Assembly: GCF_009768975.1 (NCBI RefSeq) | Contig: NZ_CP035733.1 | Coordinates: 1,674,001 to 1,738,000 of the forward strand | Source of the DNA: Sphingorhabdus lacus | GTDB lineage: Bacteria; Pseudomonadota; Alphaproteobacteria; Sphingomonadales; Sphingomonadaceae | Direction of reading: 5' to 3' | DNA length: 64,000 nt | In this document: piece by piece, positions 54,090 through 62,751 of the stretch | How positions within the stretch are numbered: position 1 is the stretch's first letter | How the letters are laid out: every line of letters starts with the position of its first letter | Notes under the pieces: generated by a model | The model's input: only the letters and a program-made list of their open reading frames with translations | What the model was told of the DNA's origin: nothing | Databases searched by the model: none | Translations under genes and position numbers: made by a program

Positions 54090-56750
54090 CTACTTCTTGG
54101 CAAGTGCCGCCTGCGCCGCCGCCAGCCGCGCGATGGGCACGCGATAAGGCGAGGCGCTGACATAATCGAGGCCAACCTTTTCGCAAAAGGCAATGGATGC
54201 CGGATCGCCGCCATGTTCGCCGCAGATACCAAGCTTGATATCGGGACGGGTGGCCTTGCCCTTGGTGGCGGCTATTTCGATCAATTGCCCGACGCCTTCG
54301 ACATCGAGGCTGACGAACGGATCGCGGGCATAAATGCCCTTGTCGACATAATGCGTCAGGAAGCGGGCCGCGTCGTCGCGGCTGACGCCCAAAGTCGTCT
54401 GGGTCAAATCATTGGTGCCGAAGCTGAAGAAGCTGCCGACTTCGGCGATTTCATCGGCCATGAGTGCGGCGCGCGGCAGTTCGATCATCGTGCCGACCAG
54501 ATAGTCGATGCGCTTGCCTTGCTCGGCAAAAACCTCTTCCGCTGCCTTGTCCACGACGTCCTTCATCAATTCCAGTTCGCGCTTGGTACCAACCAGCGGG
54601 ATCATGATTTCAGGCACTGGCGCAACTTCGAGCGAACAGGCTGCCTCGAAAATCGCACGCGCCTGCATTTCGTAGATTTCCGGATAAGTGACGCCCAACC
54701 GGCAACCGCGATGGCCCAGCATGGGGTTGAATTCATGCAATTCTGCCGCGCGCTGTTTGAGCACCTCAATACCTACACCTGCGGCCTCCGCAACTTCGGC
54801 GAATTCGCTTTCCTGATGTGGAAGGAATTCGTGCAAGGGGGGATCGAGCAAGCGAATGGTGACGGGAAGCCCGGCCATCACTTCGAAAATTGCGGTAAAG
54901 TCCTTGCGCTGCTCGGGCAGCAATTTGTCGAGCGCCACACGGCGGCCCTTTTCATCCTCAGCCAAAATCATCTGGCGCACGGCGGTGATGCGGCTGGCAT
55001 CGAAGAACATATGCTCGGTCCGGCACAGGCCAATGCCCTCCGCGCCAAAATCCCGCGCTGTCTGCGCATCCAACGGCGTTTCGGCATTTGCGCGCACTTT
55101 CATGCGGCGGCCGGCATCGGCCCACACCATCAATGTGCCGAAATCACCCACCAGTTCCGGCTGCAGGGTCGGAACCTCGCCCGCCATCACTTCGCCGGTT
55201 GATCCGTCGAGCGTCAATATGTCGCCTTCGGTCAAGGTGCGGCCAGCGATGCGAAGGACGCGTCCTGCGGCATCAATTTGCAGGCTACCCGCGCCGGAAA
55301 CACAGGGACGCCCCATGCCGCGCGCAACAACCGCCGCATGGCTGGTCATCCCGCCGCGTGCGGTCAGTATGCCCTTGGCGGCATGCATGCCGTGAATATC
55401 TTCAGGGCTGGTTTCGATGCGGACCAGAATGACCGCCTCGCCCATATCGTTGAAGCGTTCCGCCGTGTCGGCGTCGAACACGATCTTGCCCGATGCAGCG
55501 CCCGGGGACGCGGGCAGGCCCGACGTCAACACATCGCGCGGTGCGTTGGGATCCAGTGTCGGGTGCAGCAATTGGTCGAGCGCCATCGGATCGACCCGCA
55601 ACACCGCCTCGTCCGTGCTAATCAAACCGGCTTCCGCCATATCCACTGCGATTTTGAGCGCGGCCTTTGCGGTGCGCTTGCCCGACCGGGTTTGCAGCAT
55701 CCACAATTTCTCGCGCTCAACAGTGAACTCGATATCCTGCATATCGCGATAATGGTTTTCGAGGATTTCAAAGACCCGCGCCAGTTCGGCATAGACCGAC
55801 GGCATCGCCTCTTCCATGGATAGCGGCTTGGCTCCGGCACGTTCGCGTGCGGCCTTGGTCAGATATTGCGGCGTGCGGATACCGGCCACGACATCCTCAC
55901 CCTGCGCATTGATCAGATATTCGCCATAATAGGCATTCTCGCCCGTGGCGGGATCGCGGGTGAAGGCAACACCTGTGGCCGATGTTTCGCCCATATTGCC
56001 GAAGACCATGGCCTGCACATTGACCGCAGTGCCCCAGTCGCCGGGGATGTTATTGAGGCGGCGATAGACCTTGGCACGGTCCGATTCCCACGAACCAAAG
56101 ACGGCGCCGACGGCACCCCAAAGCTGGTCATGCACATCTTGCGGAAAGGGCTTGCCCCATTCGGCCTCGACCAGTTTCTTATATGCGGCAACCAATGCCT
56201 TCAGATCATCGGCGGATAATTCGGTATCGAGATAATAGCCCTGATCTTCCTTCGCGACTTCCAAAGCCTCTTCAAAAGCACCATGGTCGAGTTCGAGAAC
56301 GACATCGGCATACATTTGGATGAAGCGGCGATAGCTGTCCCATGCGAAGCGCGCATCGCCCGAAGAGGTGGCGAGACCTTCGACCGTAGCATCGTTCAGG
56401 CCAAGGTTGAGGACGGTGTCCATCATCCCGGGCATCGATACACGCGCACCGGAACGGACCGAAACAAGCAACGGGTTGGCAGGATCACCAAAGCTCTTGC
56501 CGGTTACCTGTTCAATATGCGCGATGCCGCCTGCGACTTCCGCACGGACGCTTTCCGGAAAGGTCTGGCCATTGGCATAATAGGCCGTGCACATTTCGGT
56601 CGTGATGGTGAAGCCAGGAGGGACCGGCAGGCCGATTGATGCCATGCCATCGAGATTGGCGCCCTTGCCCCCCAACAGGTTTTTGTTGCCACGAACGGTT
56701 TCGTCGCCGTCAGATACGCCCCCACCGAACCGAAACACATATTGGGTCAT
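54090..56750 (-). CDS. ppdK: Pyruvate, phosphate dikinase
   Basis: PPDK interconverts pyruvate, ATP and phosphate with PEP, AMP and PPi and allows gluconeogenic or PPi-linked metabolism. The 886-residue protein has the N-terminal nucleotide-binding part (GGKGANLDGMASIGLPVPPGF), the swivelling phosphohistidine domain with GGMTSHAAVVARGMGRPCV (His471) and the C-terminal TIM barrel ending GICGEHGGDPASI. GGAGGCAGT right before the ATG supports the start. Confidence 0.96.
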   Translation of the reverse strand: MTQYVFRFGGGVSDGDETVRGNKNLLGGKGANLDGMASIGLPVPPGFTITTEMCTAYYANGQTFPESVRAEVAGGIAHIEQVTGKSFGDPANPLLVSVRSGARVSMPGMMDTVLNLGLNDATVEGLATSSGDARFAWDSYRRFIQMYADVVLELDHGAFEEALEVAKEDQGYYLDTELSADDLKALVAAYKKLVEAEWGKPFPQDVHDQLWGAVGAVFGSWESDRAKVYRRLNNIPGDWGTAVNVQAMVFGNMGETSATGVAFTRDPATGENAYYGEYLINAQGEDVVAGIRTPQYLTKAARERAGAKPLSMEEAMPSVYAELARVFEILENHYRDMQDIEFTVEREKLWMLQTRSGKRTAKAALKIAVDMAEAGLISTDEAVLRVDPMALDQLLHPTLDPNAPRDVLTSGLPASPGAASGKIVFDADTAERFNDMGEAVILVRIETSPEDIHGMHAAKGILTARGGMTSHAAVVARGMGRPCVSGAGSLQIDAAGRVLRIAGRTLTEGDILTLDGSTGEVMAGEVPTLQPELVGDFGTLMVWADAGRRMKVRANAETPLDAQTARDFGAEGIGLCRTEHMFFDASRITAVRQMILAEDEKGRRVALDKLLPEQRKDFTAIFEVMAGLPVTIRLLDPPLHEFLPHQESEFAEVAEAAGVGIEVLKQRAAELHEFNPMLGHRGCRLGVTYPEIYEMQARAIFEAACSLEVAPVPEIMIPLVGTKRELELMKDVVDKAAEEVFAEQGKRIDYLVGTMIELPRAALMADEIAEVGSFFSFGTNDLTQTTLGVSRDDAARFLTHYVDKGIYARDPFVSLDVEGVGQLIEIAATKGKATRPDIKLGICGEHGGDPASIAFCEKVGLDYVSASPYRVPIARLAAAQAALAKK

Positions 56751-57060
56751 ACTGCCTCCAAAACTTGTCTTCTATCTTGCCCGTGCCAAAACTGGGGCGT
56801 CTTGGCAAAGGCAATAAAGGGGGGGAATCTCTTCAAAAGGATAGTGGCCGACTAACCTTCTATTGTCGGGACATCGGCCATAGGGCGGACAGCGCCCGGG
56901 AAATGGGAGAGCGAACTGTTTGGAACATGGGTCATCATTCCCAACCCCGCCATTGAAACGCTACACATATTGGGCATGCCGAAGCCATCCCTCTATTCTG
57001 GCTAAAACTTTCGTGCGCCGTAGTGCAGTGCAGCACGATAGAGTCAAGTGCAGAAGGTGG
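56751..57060. other. Intergenic stretch between ppdK and the cytochrome gene
   Basis: The 310 bases contain no protein-like frame. The ppdK promoter must be here. A short palindrome, GTGCAGTGCAGCAC, lies at about 57024-57037; its meaning is unclear. Confidence 0.5.
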
Positions 57061-57597
57061 TTACTTTGATGTTTTATTTGCAAAGAGCATGAAACGCGCG
57101 AGCGGACGTTTAAAGCTCAGAAGGTATAGAATGTGCAAAATGACAAAGGCGATCGCGAGATTAGCCAAGAGCTCATGCGCTTCTTCATAAGCTTCACCGG
57201 ACTCATCTTCGCGCCCCGCGCCTTCACGTTCTTCGCTTTCCCCCGAAAAGGAAAAGGAACTGAGCGATGTGGGTTGTAGCGCGCGGCCATTATCCATGAT
57301 CAACCCCGTCCCCGTCGCACCAATGACCGAAAGCGCTATCCCCGCCAGCAACGTCCGGCTGATCGCGGGATGTGTCATGAAACCTTTCAGATGCAAATCC
57401 TTGAACGAGGGGTAGAAGCGCTCAAGCCCCAATTGGGGGGCGCCACTTAACGCCCATATCAGGCGGAAAACGACAAGGGCCGCGACGCCATAGCCAAGCC
57501 ATGCGTGGATCAGCCCCATCTCTGCCGAGAAATAGGCCGCCAAAACGGTGAGCGCGAGGAATGCATGAAAGATGCGGATGCGGTGTAACACGGCCAT
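57061..57597 (-). CDS. Cytochrome b561-like diheme membrane protein
   Basis: The 178-residue protein has four membrane helices and histidines placed as heme ligands: His11 and His31 in the first two helices, His141 and His154 in the last (HELLANLAIAFVILHILY). This matches single-domain cytochrome b561/prokaryotic b-type proteins that pass electrons from quinol. A long acidic periplasmic loop (SGESEEREGAGREDESGEAYEEA) precedes the last helix. ATG 57597 with AAGGA upstream is preferred to the earlier frame start. An FNR-type box lies 64 bases upstream, which suggests oxygen control. Confidence 0.85.
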   Translation of the reverse strand: MAVLHRIRIFHAFLALTVLAAYFSAEMGLIHAWLGYGVAALVVFRLIWALSGAPQLGLERFYPSFKDLHLKGFMTHPAISRTLLAGIALSVIGATGTGLIMDNGRALQPTSLSSFSFSGESEEREGAGREDESGEAYEEAHELLANLAIAFVILHILYLLSFKRPLARFMLFANKTSK

Positions 57598-57647
57598 GGG
57601 AGGAGTTTCCTTTGGAGAGGTAACCCACCAGAGGCGCATTCGGGTAT

Positions 57648-57675
57648 GCGGGCATTGATAAAGATCAACGCCCGC
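57648..57675 (-). promoter_or_regulatory. FNR/FixK-type anaerobox within a 12-base-pair palindrome
   Basis: TTGAT-AAAG-ATCAA (57655-57668) matches the FNR/FixK/FnrL consensus TTGAT-N4-ATCAA exactly. It is extended by GCGGGC/GCCCGC to a near-perfect 28-base palindrome, which could also end glyS transcripts, though no T-run follows. The cytochrome gene starts 57 bases downstream of the box. Ten fixed bases are unlikely by chance in 64 kb. Confidence 0.65.
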
Positions 57676-57693
57676 AAATATATATTTCGTTGG

Positions 57694-59799
57694 TTAGCCC
57701 TCGATTTTCGAGAAATCGGCGACCCGATGTACGGCGTCGCGGAACCGCGCAAGCAGTCCCAGACGGAAAGCCCGAACGGCGGGATCAGGATCGTTGACCA
57801 TCACGCCTTCAAAAAAGGCGTCGATCGGCGCACGCAGGCTGGCCAAAGCCGTCATGGCGCCTTCGAAATCCTCGGCCTCGATCGCAGCGGCGGCTTTTGG
57901 CTCGGCGGCGTCGAGGGCGGTGAGCAACAACGCCTCTGCCTCTCCCAAACCGTCATGCTGAACTTGTTTCAGCATCCTAGTATCTTCGCCGTCCGCAGAA
58001 TCAGACCCTGAAACAAGTTCAGGGTGACGGCTGTTTTTGTCATCGCCCGATTGCTTCAGGATATTGGCCGCACGCTTGTAACCGGCGAGAAGGTTCGCGC
58101 CTTCGTCCGTTGTCACGAAACCTTGCAGCGCTTTCACGCGCTTGACCATCAGGACATTGTCACCGCCGTGGGTGACCGAAACAACGGCATCAATCATGTC
58201 ATGCCGGATTCCCGCTTCTCTTTGTTGGACTTTCAACCGGTCGATCAGGAAATTGGCGACGTCGATCCCGGCATTCGATCCACCGGAATGCGCCGCTGCC
58301 GTTATCAAATCGCGCATCGAGACACGAAGATTGTTGTCCAGAATGAGGGACAATATGCCGATAGCAGCACGCCGCAATGCAAACGGGTCTTTGGACCCTG
58401 TAGGCTTTTCATCAAATTGGAAAAACCCGACCAACGTATCCAGCTTATCCGCCAAACTGACCGCCACCGTCACGGGTGCCGTCGGCACATCATCTCCCTG
58501 CCCTACCGGCTTGTAATGGTCGCGCACAGCATCGGCGACAGCGTCGGTTTCGCCCTGTGCGCGGGCATAATAGCCGCCCATCAAGCCCTGCAATTCCGGA
58601 AACTCGCCGACCATGCCGGTCACAAGGTCTGCCTTGCACAAACGCGCTGAGCGTTCGGCTTCGTCGGCATTGGCGCCTATAACAATACCCTCTTCGGCCA
58701 ACCAGCGCGCCAGCTTGGCGACGCGCTCGACCTTGTCGGCAACCGTCCCCAGTTTTTCGTGGAAGGTGATCTGCGCCAGTTTCTTGGCCTGTTCATCGAG
58801 CGGAACCTTCAGGTCCTGTTCCCAGAAGAACTTCGCGTCGCTCAACCGTGCGGCCAATACCTTTTCATTACCCGCAACAATCGCGGCCCCGCCATCGTTT
58901 GCGACGATGTTCACGGTGCAGACAAAGGCGTTGGCAAGTTTGCCGTCGCGGTCATGGCAGACAAAATATTTTTGGTTCACCCGCGCGGTGAGCTGGATGA
59001 CCTCTTGCGGAACCTCCAGAAAGGCGGGATCGAACCGGCCGAGCATCGGCACCGGCCATTCGGTCAGTCCGGCATTTTCGGCAACCAGCCCTTCATCATC
59101 CACCAGCACAAGACCGGCGGCCTCAGCCGCGGCCTTTGCCCCATCGCGGATCAGCGTGCAGCGTTCGGAAAAGTGGACGATCACATGCGCCGCGCGCAAC
59201 GCCTCGACATAGGCGTCGGCATTGGCAATTTCGATGGGGCCGCGCGAATGGAACCGGTGGCCCATGCTGTGGCGGCCGCTTTCGATGCCATCAATGACGC
59301 AGGGCACGATATCGTTACCCAGCAAGGCGATAATGCCCTGCAACGGACGAACCCAGCGCAGGCTCTCGGTCGAACTCGACGCCGCGCCCCAGCGTTGCGA
59401 CTTGGGCCATGGGAATGCGCGGATGATTGCAGGTATGGCTTCGCCCAGCACATCGGCCGTGTTGCGGCCGGGCTTTTCAACGATGGCGAAATAAATGCCA
59501 TCGCGCTCCACCAATTGGTCCTGTGTCAGGCCGGTTTTGCGCAAGAAACCTTCCATCGCCTGTGGCGGCGCGCCGACCTTTGGCCCCTTGGTTTCCTCGG
59601 AAACCGCCTCGGTCGCAAGCGGCAGACCTTTGGCAATCAGCGCCAGACGGCGGGGCGTGGCGAAGGTTTCGACCGATTGCGCGGCAAGACCCGCCTTGGA
59701 AAGCGCATCATTAAACAGGCGCGCCAGATCTTCCTTGGCCTTGGCCTGCATCCGCGCGGGAATTTCTTCGCTGAGAAGTTCGAGAAGGAAGTCGGCCAT
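57694..59799 (-). CDS. glyS: Glycyl-tRNA synthetase beta subunit with repeat-derived insert
   Basis: GlyS is the tRNA-binding subunit of the alpha2beta2 glycyl-tRNA synthetase. The 701-residue protein starts at ATG 59799, which shares a base with the glyQ stop ([18 protein letters not shown]). Family blocks run from RRLALIAKGLP to the C-terminal FRDAVHRVADFSKIEG. At about residues 590-617 a 27-codon palindromic repeat is inserted in frame, giving HPELVSGS and KQVQHDG, in the linker before the anticodon-binding part. The reading frame is open throughout, so the enzyme is likely functional. Confidence 0.95.
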   Translation of the reverse strand: MADFLLELLSEEIPARMQAKAKEDLARLFNDALSKAGLAAQSVETFATPRRLALIAKGLPLATEAVSEETKGPKVGAPPQAMEGFLRKTGLTQDQLVERDGIYFAIVEKPGRNTADVLGEAIPAIIRAFPWPKSQRWGAASSSTESLRWVRPLQGIIALLGNDIVPCVIDGIESGRHSMGHRFHSRGPIEIANADAYVEALRAAHVIVHFSERCTLIRDGAKAAAEAAGLVLVDDEGLVAENAGLTEWPVPMLGRFDPAFLEVPQEVIQLTARVNQKYFVCHDRDGKLANAFVCTVNIVANDGGAAIVAGNEKVLAARLSDAKFFWEQDLKVPLDEQAKKLAQITFHEKLGTVADKVERVAKLARWLAEEGIVIGANADEAERSARLCKADLVTGMVGEFPELQGLMGGYYARAQGETDAVADAVRDHYKPVGQGDDVPTAPVTVAVSLADKLDTLVGFFQFDEKPTGSKDPFALRRAAIGILSLILDNNLRVSMRDLITAAAHSGGSNAGIDVANFLIDRLKVQQREAGIRHDMIDAVVSVTHGGDNVLMVKRVKALQGFVTTDEGANLLAGYKRAANILKQSGDDKNSRHPELVSGSDSADGEDTRMLKQVQHDGLGEAEALLLTALDAAEPKAAAAIEAEDFEGAMTALASLRAPIDAFFEGVMVNDPDPAVRAFRLGLLARFRDAVHRVADFSKIEG
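57950..58030. repeat. Palindromic repeat family B inserted in glyS
   Basis: Arms CCGTCATGCTGAACTTGTTT... (57950-57977) and the reverse complement (58003-58030) enclose a 25-base centre. The right arm equals 28 bases of the intergenic copy at 31457-31484. The length (81 bases) keeps the frame. Confidence 0.9.
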
Positions 59800-60671
59800 T
59801 ATTCCGCCCATCCATTCTTTTCCATCCACGCCTGACAACTGCCTTTGGCGAGATCGCGGACACGGCCCATATAGGATGCGCGTTCCTGCACGGAAATAAC
59901 GCCGCGTGCCTGCAGCAGGTTGAACAGATGGCTGGCCTCGATCGCCTGGTCATAGGCCGCGAGCGGGATGTTCGCCGCGATGCACCGCTGGCACTCCGCC
60001 TCGGCCTTGGCAAAGCCGTCGAACAGCGCGGCGGTGTCGGCGACCTCGAAATTATAGGTCGAAAATTCAACTTCATTCTTGTGAAAGACATCGCCGTAGG
60101 TGACGCCATGATTGTTGAACTTCAGGTCATAGACGCTGTCGACGCCCTGGATATACATGGCGAGACGTTCAAGGCCGTAGGTGAGTTCGCCCGCAACAGG
60201 CTTGCAATCAAAGCCGCCCATTTGCTGGAAATAGGTGAACTGCGTCACTTCCATGCCGTCGCACCAGACTTCCCAGCCCAGACCCCAGGCACCCAAAGTC
60301 GGGCTTTCCCAATCATCTTCGACAAAGCGGATATCGTGCTTCAACGGGTCAATACCGATGGCGTCGAGCGAGCCCAGATACAGCTCCTGCAGATTGGCGG
60401 GGCTCGGCTTCATGATGACCTGATATTGGTAATAATGCTGCAACCGGTTGGGGTTTTCGCCGTAACGCCCGTCGGTGGGGCGGCGGCTGGGCTGCACATA
60501 GGCGGCGTTCCAGCTATCCGGACCCAGCGCTCTTAACGTGGTGGCAGGATGGAAAGTCCCTGCCCCGACGCGCATGTCGTAAGGCTGCAAAATGATGCAG
60601 CCCTGCTTACCCCAATAATCATGGAGAGTCAGGATCAGGTCCTGAAAACTTAATGGTGCCACCTCAGACAT
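59799..60671 (-). CDS. glyQ: Glycyl-tRNA synthetase alpha subunit
   Basis: GlyQ is the catalytic class-II subunit that activates glycine. The 290-residue protein has the classical N-terminal [24 protein letters not shown] and motif-2 region [22 protein letters not shown]. It precedes glyS and overlaps it by one base (TAATG). The start at ATG 60671 follows GGGGCTGGAA. The operon ends in the palindrome beyond glyS. Confidence 0.97.
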   Translation of the reverse strand: MSEVAPLSFQDLILTLHDYWGKQGCIILQPYDMRVGAGTFHPATTLRALGPDSWNAAYVQPSRRPTDGRYGENPNRLQHYYQYQVIMKPSPANLQELYLGSLDAIGIDPLKHDIRFVEDDWESPTLGAWGLGWEVWCDGMEVTQFTYFQQMGGFDCKPVAGELTYGLERLAMYIQGVDSVYDLKFNNHGVTYGDVFHKNEVEFSTYNFEVADTAALFDGFAKAEAECQRCIAANIPLAAYDQAIEASHLFNLLQARGVISVQERASYMGRVRDLAKGSCQAWMEKNGWAE

Positions 60672-60765
60672 TTCCAGCCCCTTGGCCGAGATGTGGCGCT
60701 AAATCAAGGTTCTGGACGGCGCGAAGCGATTTTGTCAGCCTCGCATAGCATTATGTAAGGTCTTA

Positions 60766-60794
60766 TTGACATCAACGGCGAATCGGTATAGTAA
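60766..60794 (+). promoter_or_regulatory. Sigma-70 promoter of the HTH/membrane pair
   Basis: TTGACA (60766-60771), 17 bases and TAGTAA (60789-60794) form a near-consensus promoter 34 bases before the HTH start. Two related blocks GTAAGGT...TGACA flank and overlap it (near 60755 and 60791), a layout expected of repressor sites. Confidence 0.6.
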
Positions 60795-60827
60795 GGTAAA
60801 CATGACAGAACGACAGCCTAACCTGAC

Positions 60828-61046
60828 ATGAAAAACCAGCTTAAGATTTTGCGTGCCATGCGTGACTGGAGTCAGGCCGAGTTGGGCGAACAACTGGACG
60901 TATCGAGGCAGGCGGTGAACGCGATTGAAACGGGCAAATATGACCCGTCGCTTCCGCTGGCGTTCAAAATTGCCCGCCTGTTCGGGCGCCCGATTGAGGA
61001 GATTTTCGATGACGAATTTAACGGAGGCACCGATGCCGGACAGTGA
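60828..61046 (+). CDS. Small Xre-family HTH regulator
   Basis: The 72-residue protein is one lambda-repressor-like helix-turn-helix (RAMRDWSQAELGEQLDVSRQ, then AVNAIETGKYDPSLPLAFKI) with a short acidic end IEEIFDDEF. This is the YgzD/YozG type that pairs with a small membrane protein. Its 3' end overlaps the start of the membrane protein by 14 bases. The promoter upstream has direct repeats that could serve autoregulation. There is no clear Shine-Dalgarno. Confidence 0.88.
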   Translation: MKNQLKILRAMRDWSQAELGEQLDVSRQAVNAIETGKYDPSLPLAFKIARLFGRPIEEIFDDEFNGGTDAGQ

Positions 61047-61695
61047 TGACATCACCCAATCCAATGGCCGCCGCATCATGTGGATTATCCTGTCGAGCCT
61101 GGGCATCGTCATGGTGGCCGGCGCGATCGCGGGCTACATGGCGGAGCATAATGCGCAAGGCGGGGGTCCGTTGGGAACAGCCGGAATCGTGACTTTCAGC
61201 GTCTTCGCAGCGCTTATCGCAGGCCTCGGCTACGCTATCTGGACAAACAGCCAAAAGTTGAGGGCGAGTAACGAGCCTCTTACAAAGCGGGAGAGACTCA
61301 ACAGGAACATCCTGCTTGGCTGCGGTATTGGCGGAGGCATTGTGGGACTTACGGTCTCTCTCAACAGCGCGCTCACCGCCTCGCCCGACTCCGACGCGAT
61401 TGATCTCTTCGTCAGCTCGGCCATTCCGCCCATCGCGGCATTGTTTCTAGCATTCATCTGGGGCGTCATAATGCCCGTCATTTCATGGGTCTGGCACAAA
61501 AGTGCCATCGATGAGCAGGAGGCCAGCGCCTACCGCGATGGGGGCTATTATGCGGCATATGCCTTTCTGATGGGTGCGCCGACATGGTGGTTCCTGTGGC
61601 GCGGTGGACTTGTACCCGAACCCAATGGCGTAGTTATCTTCCTGCTGTTCACCAGCATCTGGTCCGCCGTCTGGTATTGGAAAAAATATCGCTGA
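61033..61695 (+). CDS. Integral membrane protein paired with HTH regulator
   Basis: The 220-residue protein has about six membrane helices (residues about 17-38, 50-70, 95-118, 126-150, 168-190, 198-214) and an RNxLLGCGIGGGIVG helix. I recognise no family. I prefer ATG 61033 (MPDSDD), 5 bases after GGAGG, over ATG 61009. It is cotranscribed with the HTH gene; HTH/membrane pairs of this type often sense stress or toxins in the membrane, but no function is shown here. Confidence 0.7.
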   Translation: MPDSDDITQSNGRRIMWIILSSLGIVMVAGAIAGYMAEHNAQGGGPLGTAGIVTFSVFAALIAGLGYAIWTNSQKLRASNEPLTKRERLNRNILLGCGIGGGIVGLTVSLNSALTASPDSDAIDLFVSSAIPPIAALFLAFIWGVIMPVISWVWHKSAIDEQEASAYRDGGYYAAYAFLMGAPTWWFLWRGGLVPEPNGVVIFLLFTSIWSAVWYWKKYR

Positions 61696-61743
61696 CTTCC
61701 CGAAATTTAGCATAGAACAACATTAGCCAAACAGGAGTTACCC

Positions 61744-62688
61744 ATGTCCCCCAAATATAAAGCACTACTGATCTCCGCGGCCCTCACATTCTCCCCGGCC
61801 TGCCTTGCGCAAAATGCGCCGACCGAAGCCCCGGCAGCCGTCGAAGCACTCGACCCCGTCAAAGCTGCACCTGCCGTCGTCAAAGATGTCGATCCCGCGC
61901 TTTGGGTTGTCAAAGACGAGGACACGACGATTTATCTGTTCGGCACCGTCCACATCCTGAAGCCCAATCTCAGCTGGTTTGACGAAGGCGTGAAGCAGGC
62001 GTTCGAAGGATCGGACCGGTTGGTGCTGGAGATGGTCGAGCCTACCGCGGCGGAAAGCCAGGCCCTCTTTGGCAAGCTTGCGATCGACAAAAGCGGCAAG
62101 ACGCTGCGCTCCAAAATGAGCGATGCGGACCGGGCCATTTATGAAACCGCTATGACGAAAACAGGTCTCCCTGCCGAAGCACTCGATCCCTTTGATCCCT
62201 GGGCGGCGGCCGTCACACTCTCGGTAATCTCGATGCAGAAGCAAGGTTTCGACATAAACAGCGGCGCTGAAAAGCAGCTAACCGCCGCCGCAAATGCAGC
62301 GAAAAAGCCTATCGGCGGCGTTGAAACGATGGAGTTCCAACTGGGCGTCTTCGACAGCATGCCGGAAAGCGAGCAGATCCGCTTTCTCGTCGAGACCGCA
62401 AAGGTCGTCGAAAGCCCGTCCAATATGATGGACAAAATGGTCGAGCTTTGGGGTACCCCCGACCCCGATGGTCTGGGACAGCTTATGAACGAAGGCCTGA
62501 CCAGCCGCGCGCTGTACGATGCGTTGCTGACGCGCCGTAACGCCAATTGGGCAAAATGGATCAAGGCCGAAATGGACAAGCCGGGCACGACCTTCATGGC
62601 CGTGGGTGCCGGACATCTGGCTGGCCCGACAAGTGTGCAAAATCTTCTGCCAGCCTATGGGCTTAGTGCGGTAAGAGTAGCTTATTAA
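61744..62688 (+). CDS. TraB/GumN family protein
   Basis: The 314-residue protein has a signal peptide (ending CLAQ-N near residue 22) and a TraB/GumN domain starting WVVKDEDTTIYLFGTVHILKPNLSWFDEGVKQAF; the metal-binding GTVHIL and later GAGHLAGPTSVQNLL near the C-terminus are typical. Relatives are proposed Tiki-like metalloproteases. AGGAG before the ATG fixes the start. A hairpin separates it from the CPBP gene. Confidence 0.9.
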   Translation: MSPKYKALLISAALTFSPACLAQNAPTEAPAAVEALDPVKAAPAVVKDVDPALWVVKDEDTTIYLFGTVHILKPNLSWFDEGVKQAFEGSDRLVLEMVEPTAAESQALFGKLAIDKSGKTLRSKMSDADRAIYETAMTKTGLPAEALDPFDPWAAAVTLSVISMQKQGFDINSGAEKQLTAAANAAKKPIGGVETMEFQLGVFDSMPESEQIRFLVETAKVVESPSNMMDKMVELWGTPDPDGLGQLMNEGLTSRALYDALLTRRNANWAKWIKAEMDKPGTTFMAVGAGHLAGPTSVQNLLPAYGLSAVRVAY

Positions 62689-62709
62689 CGATTTGCCTGT
62701 CATTTGGAG

Positions 62710-62732
62710 AAGGCTCGCGCGTTGCGGGCCTT
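62710..62732 (+). terminator. Hairpin after the TraB/GumN gene
   Basis: AAGGCTCGC-GCGTT-GCGGGCCTT forms a nine-pair stem (one G-T), followed by CATCCATTTT. The T-run is short, so it may be a weak terminator or an attenuator before the CPBP gene. Confidence 0.45.
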
Positions 62733-62751
62733 CATCCATTTTGGGGGATTA

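Noticed and set aside
56775-56810. TGGCAC-containing stretch upstream of ppdK as a sigma-54 promoter
   Set aside because: The -12 TTGC element at the required spacing is missing.
58759-59835. A 358-codon plus-strand frame opposite glyS
   Set aside because: Antisense shadow of a conserved gene; no protein-like content.
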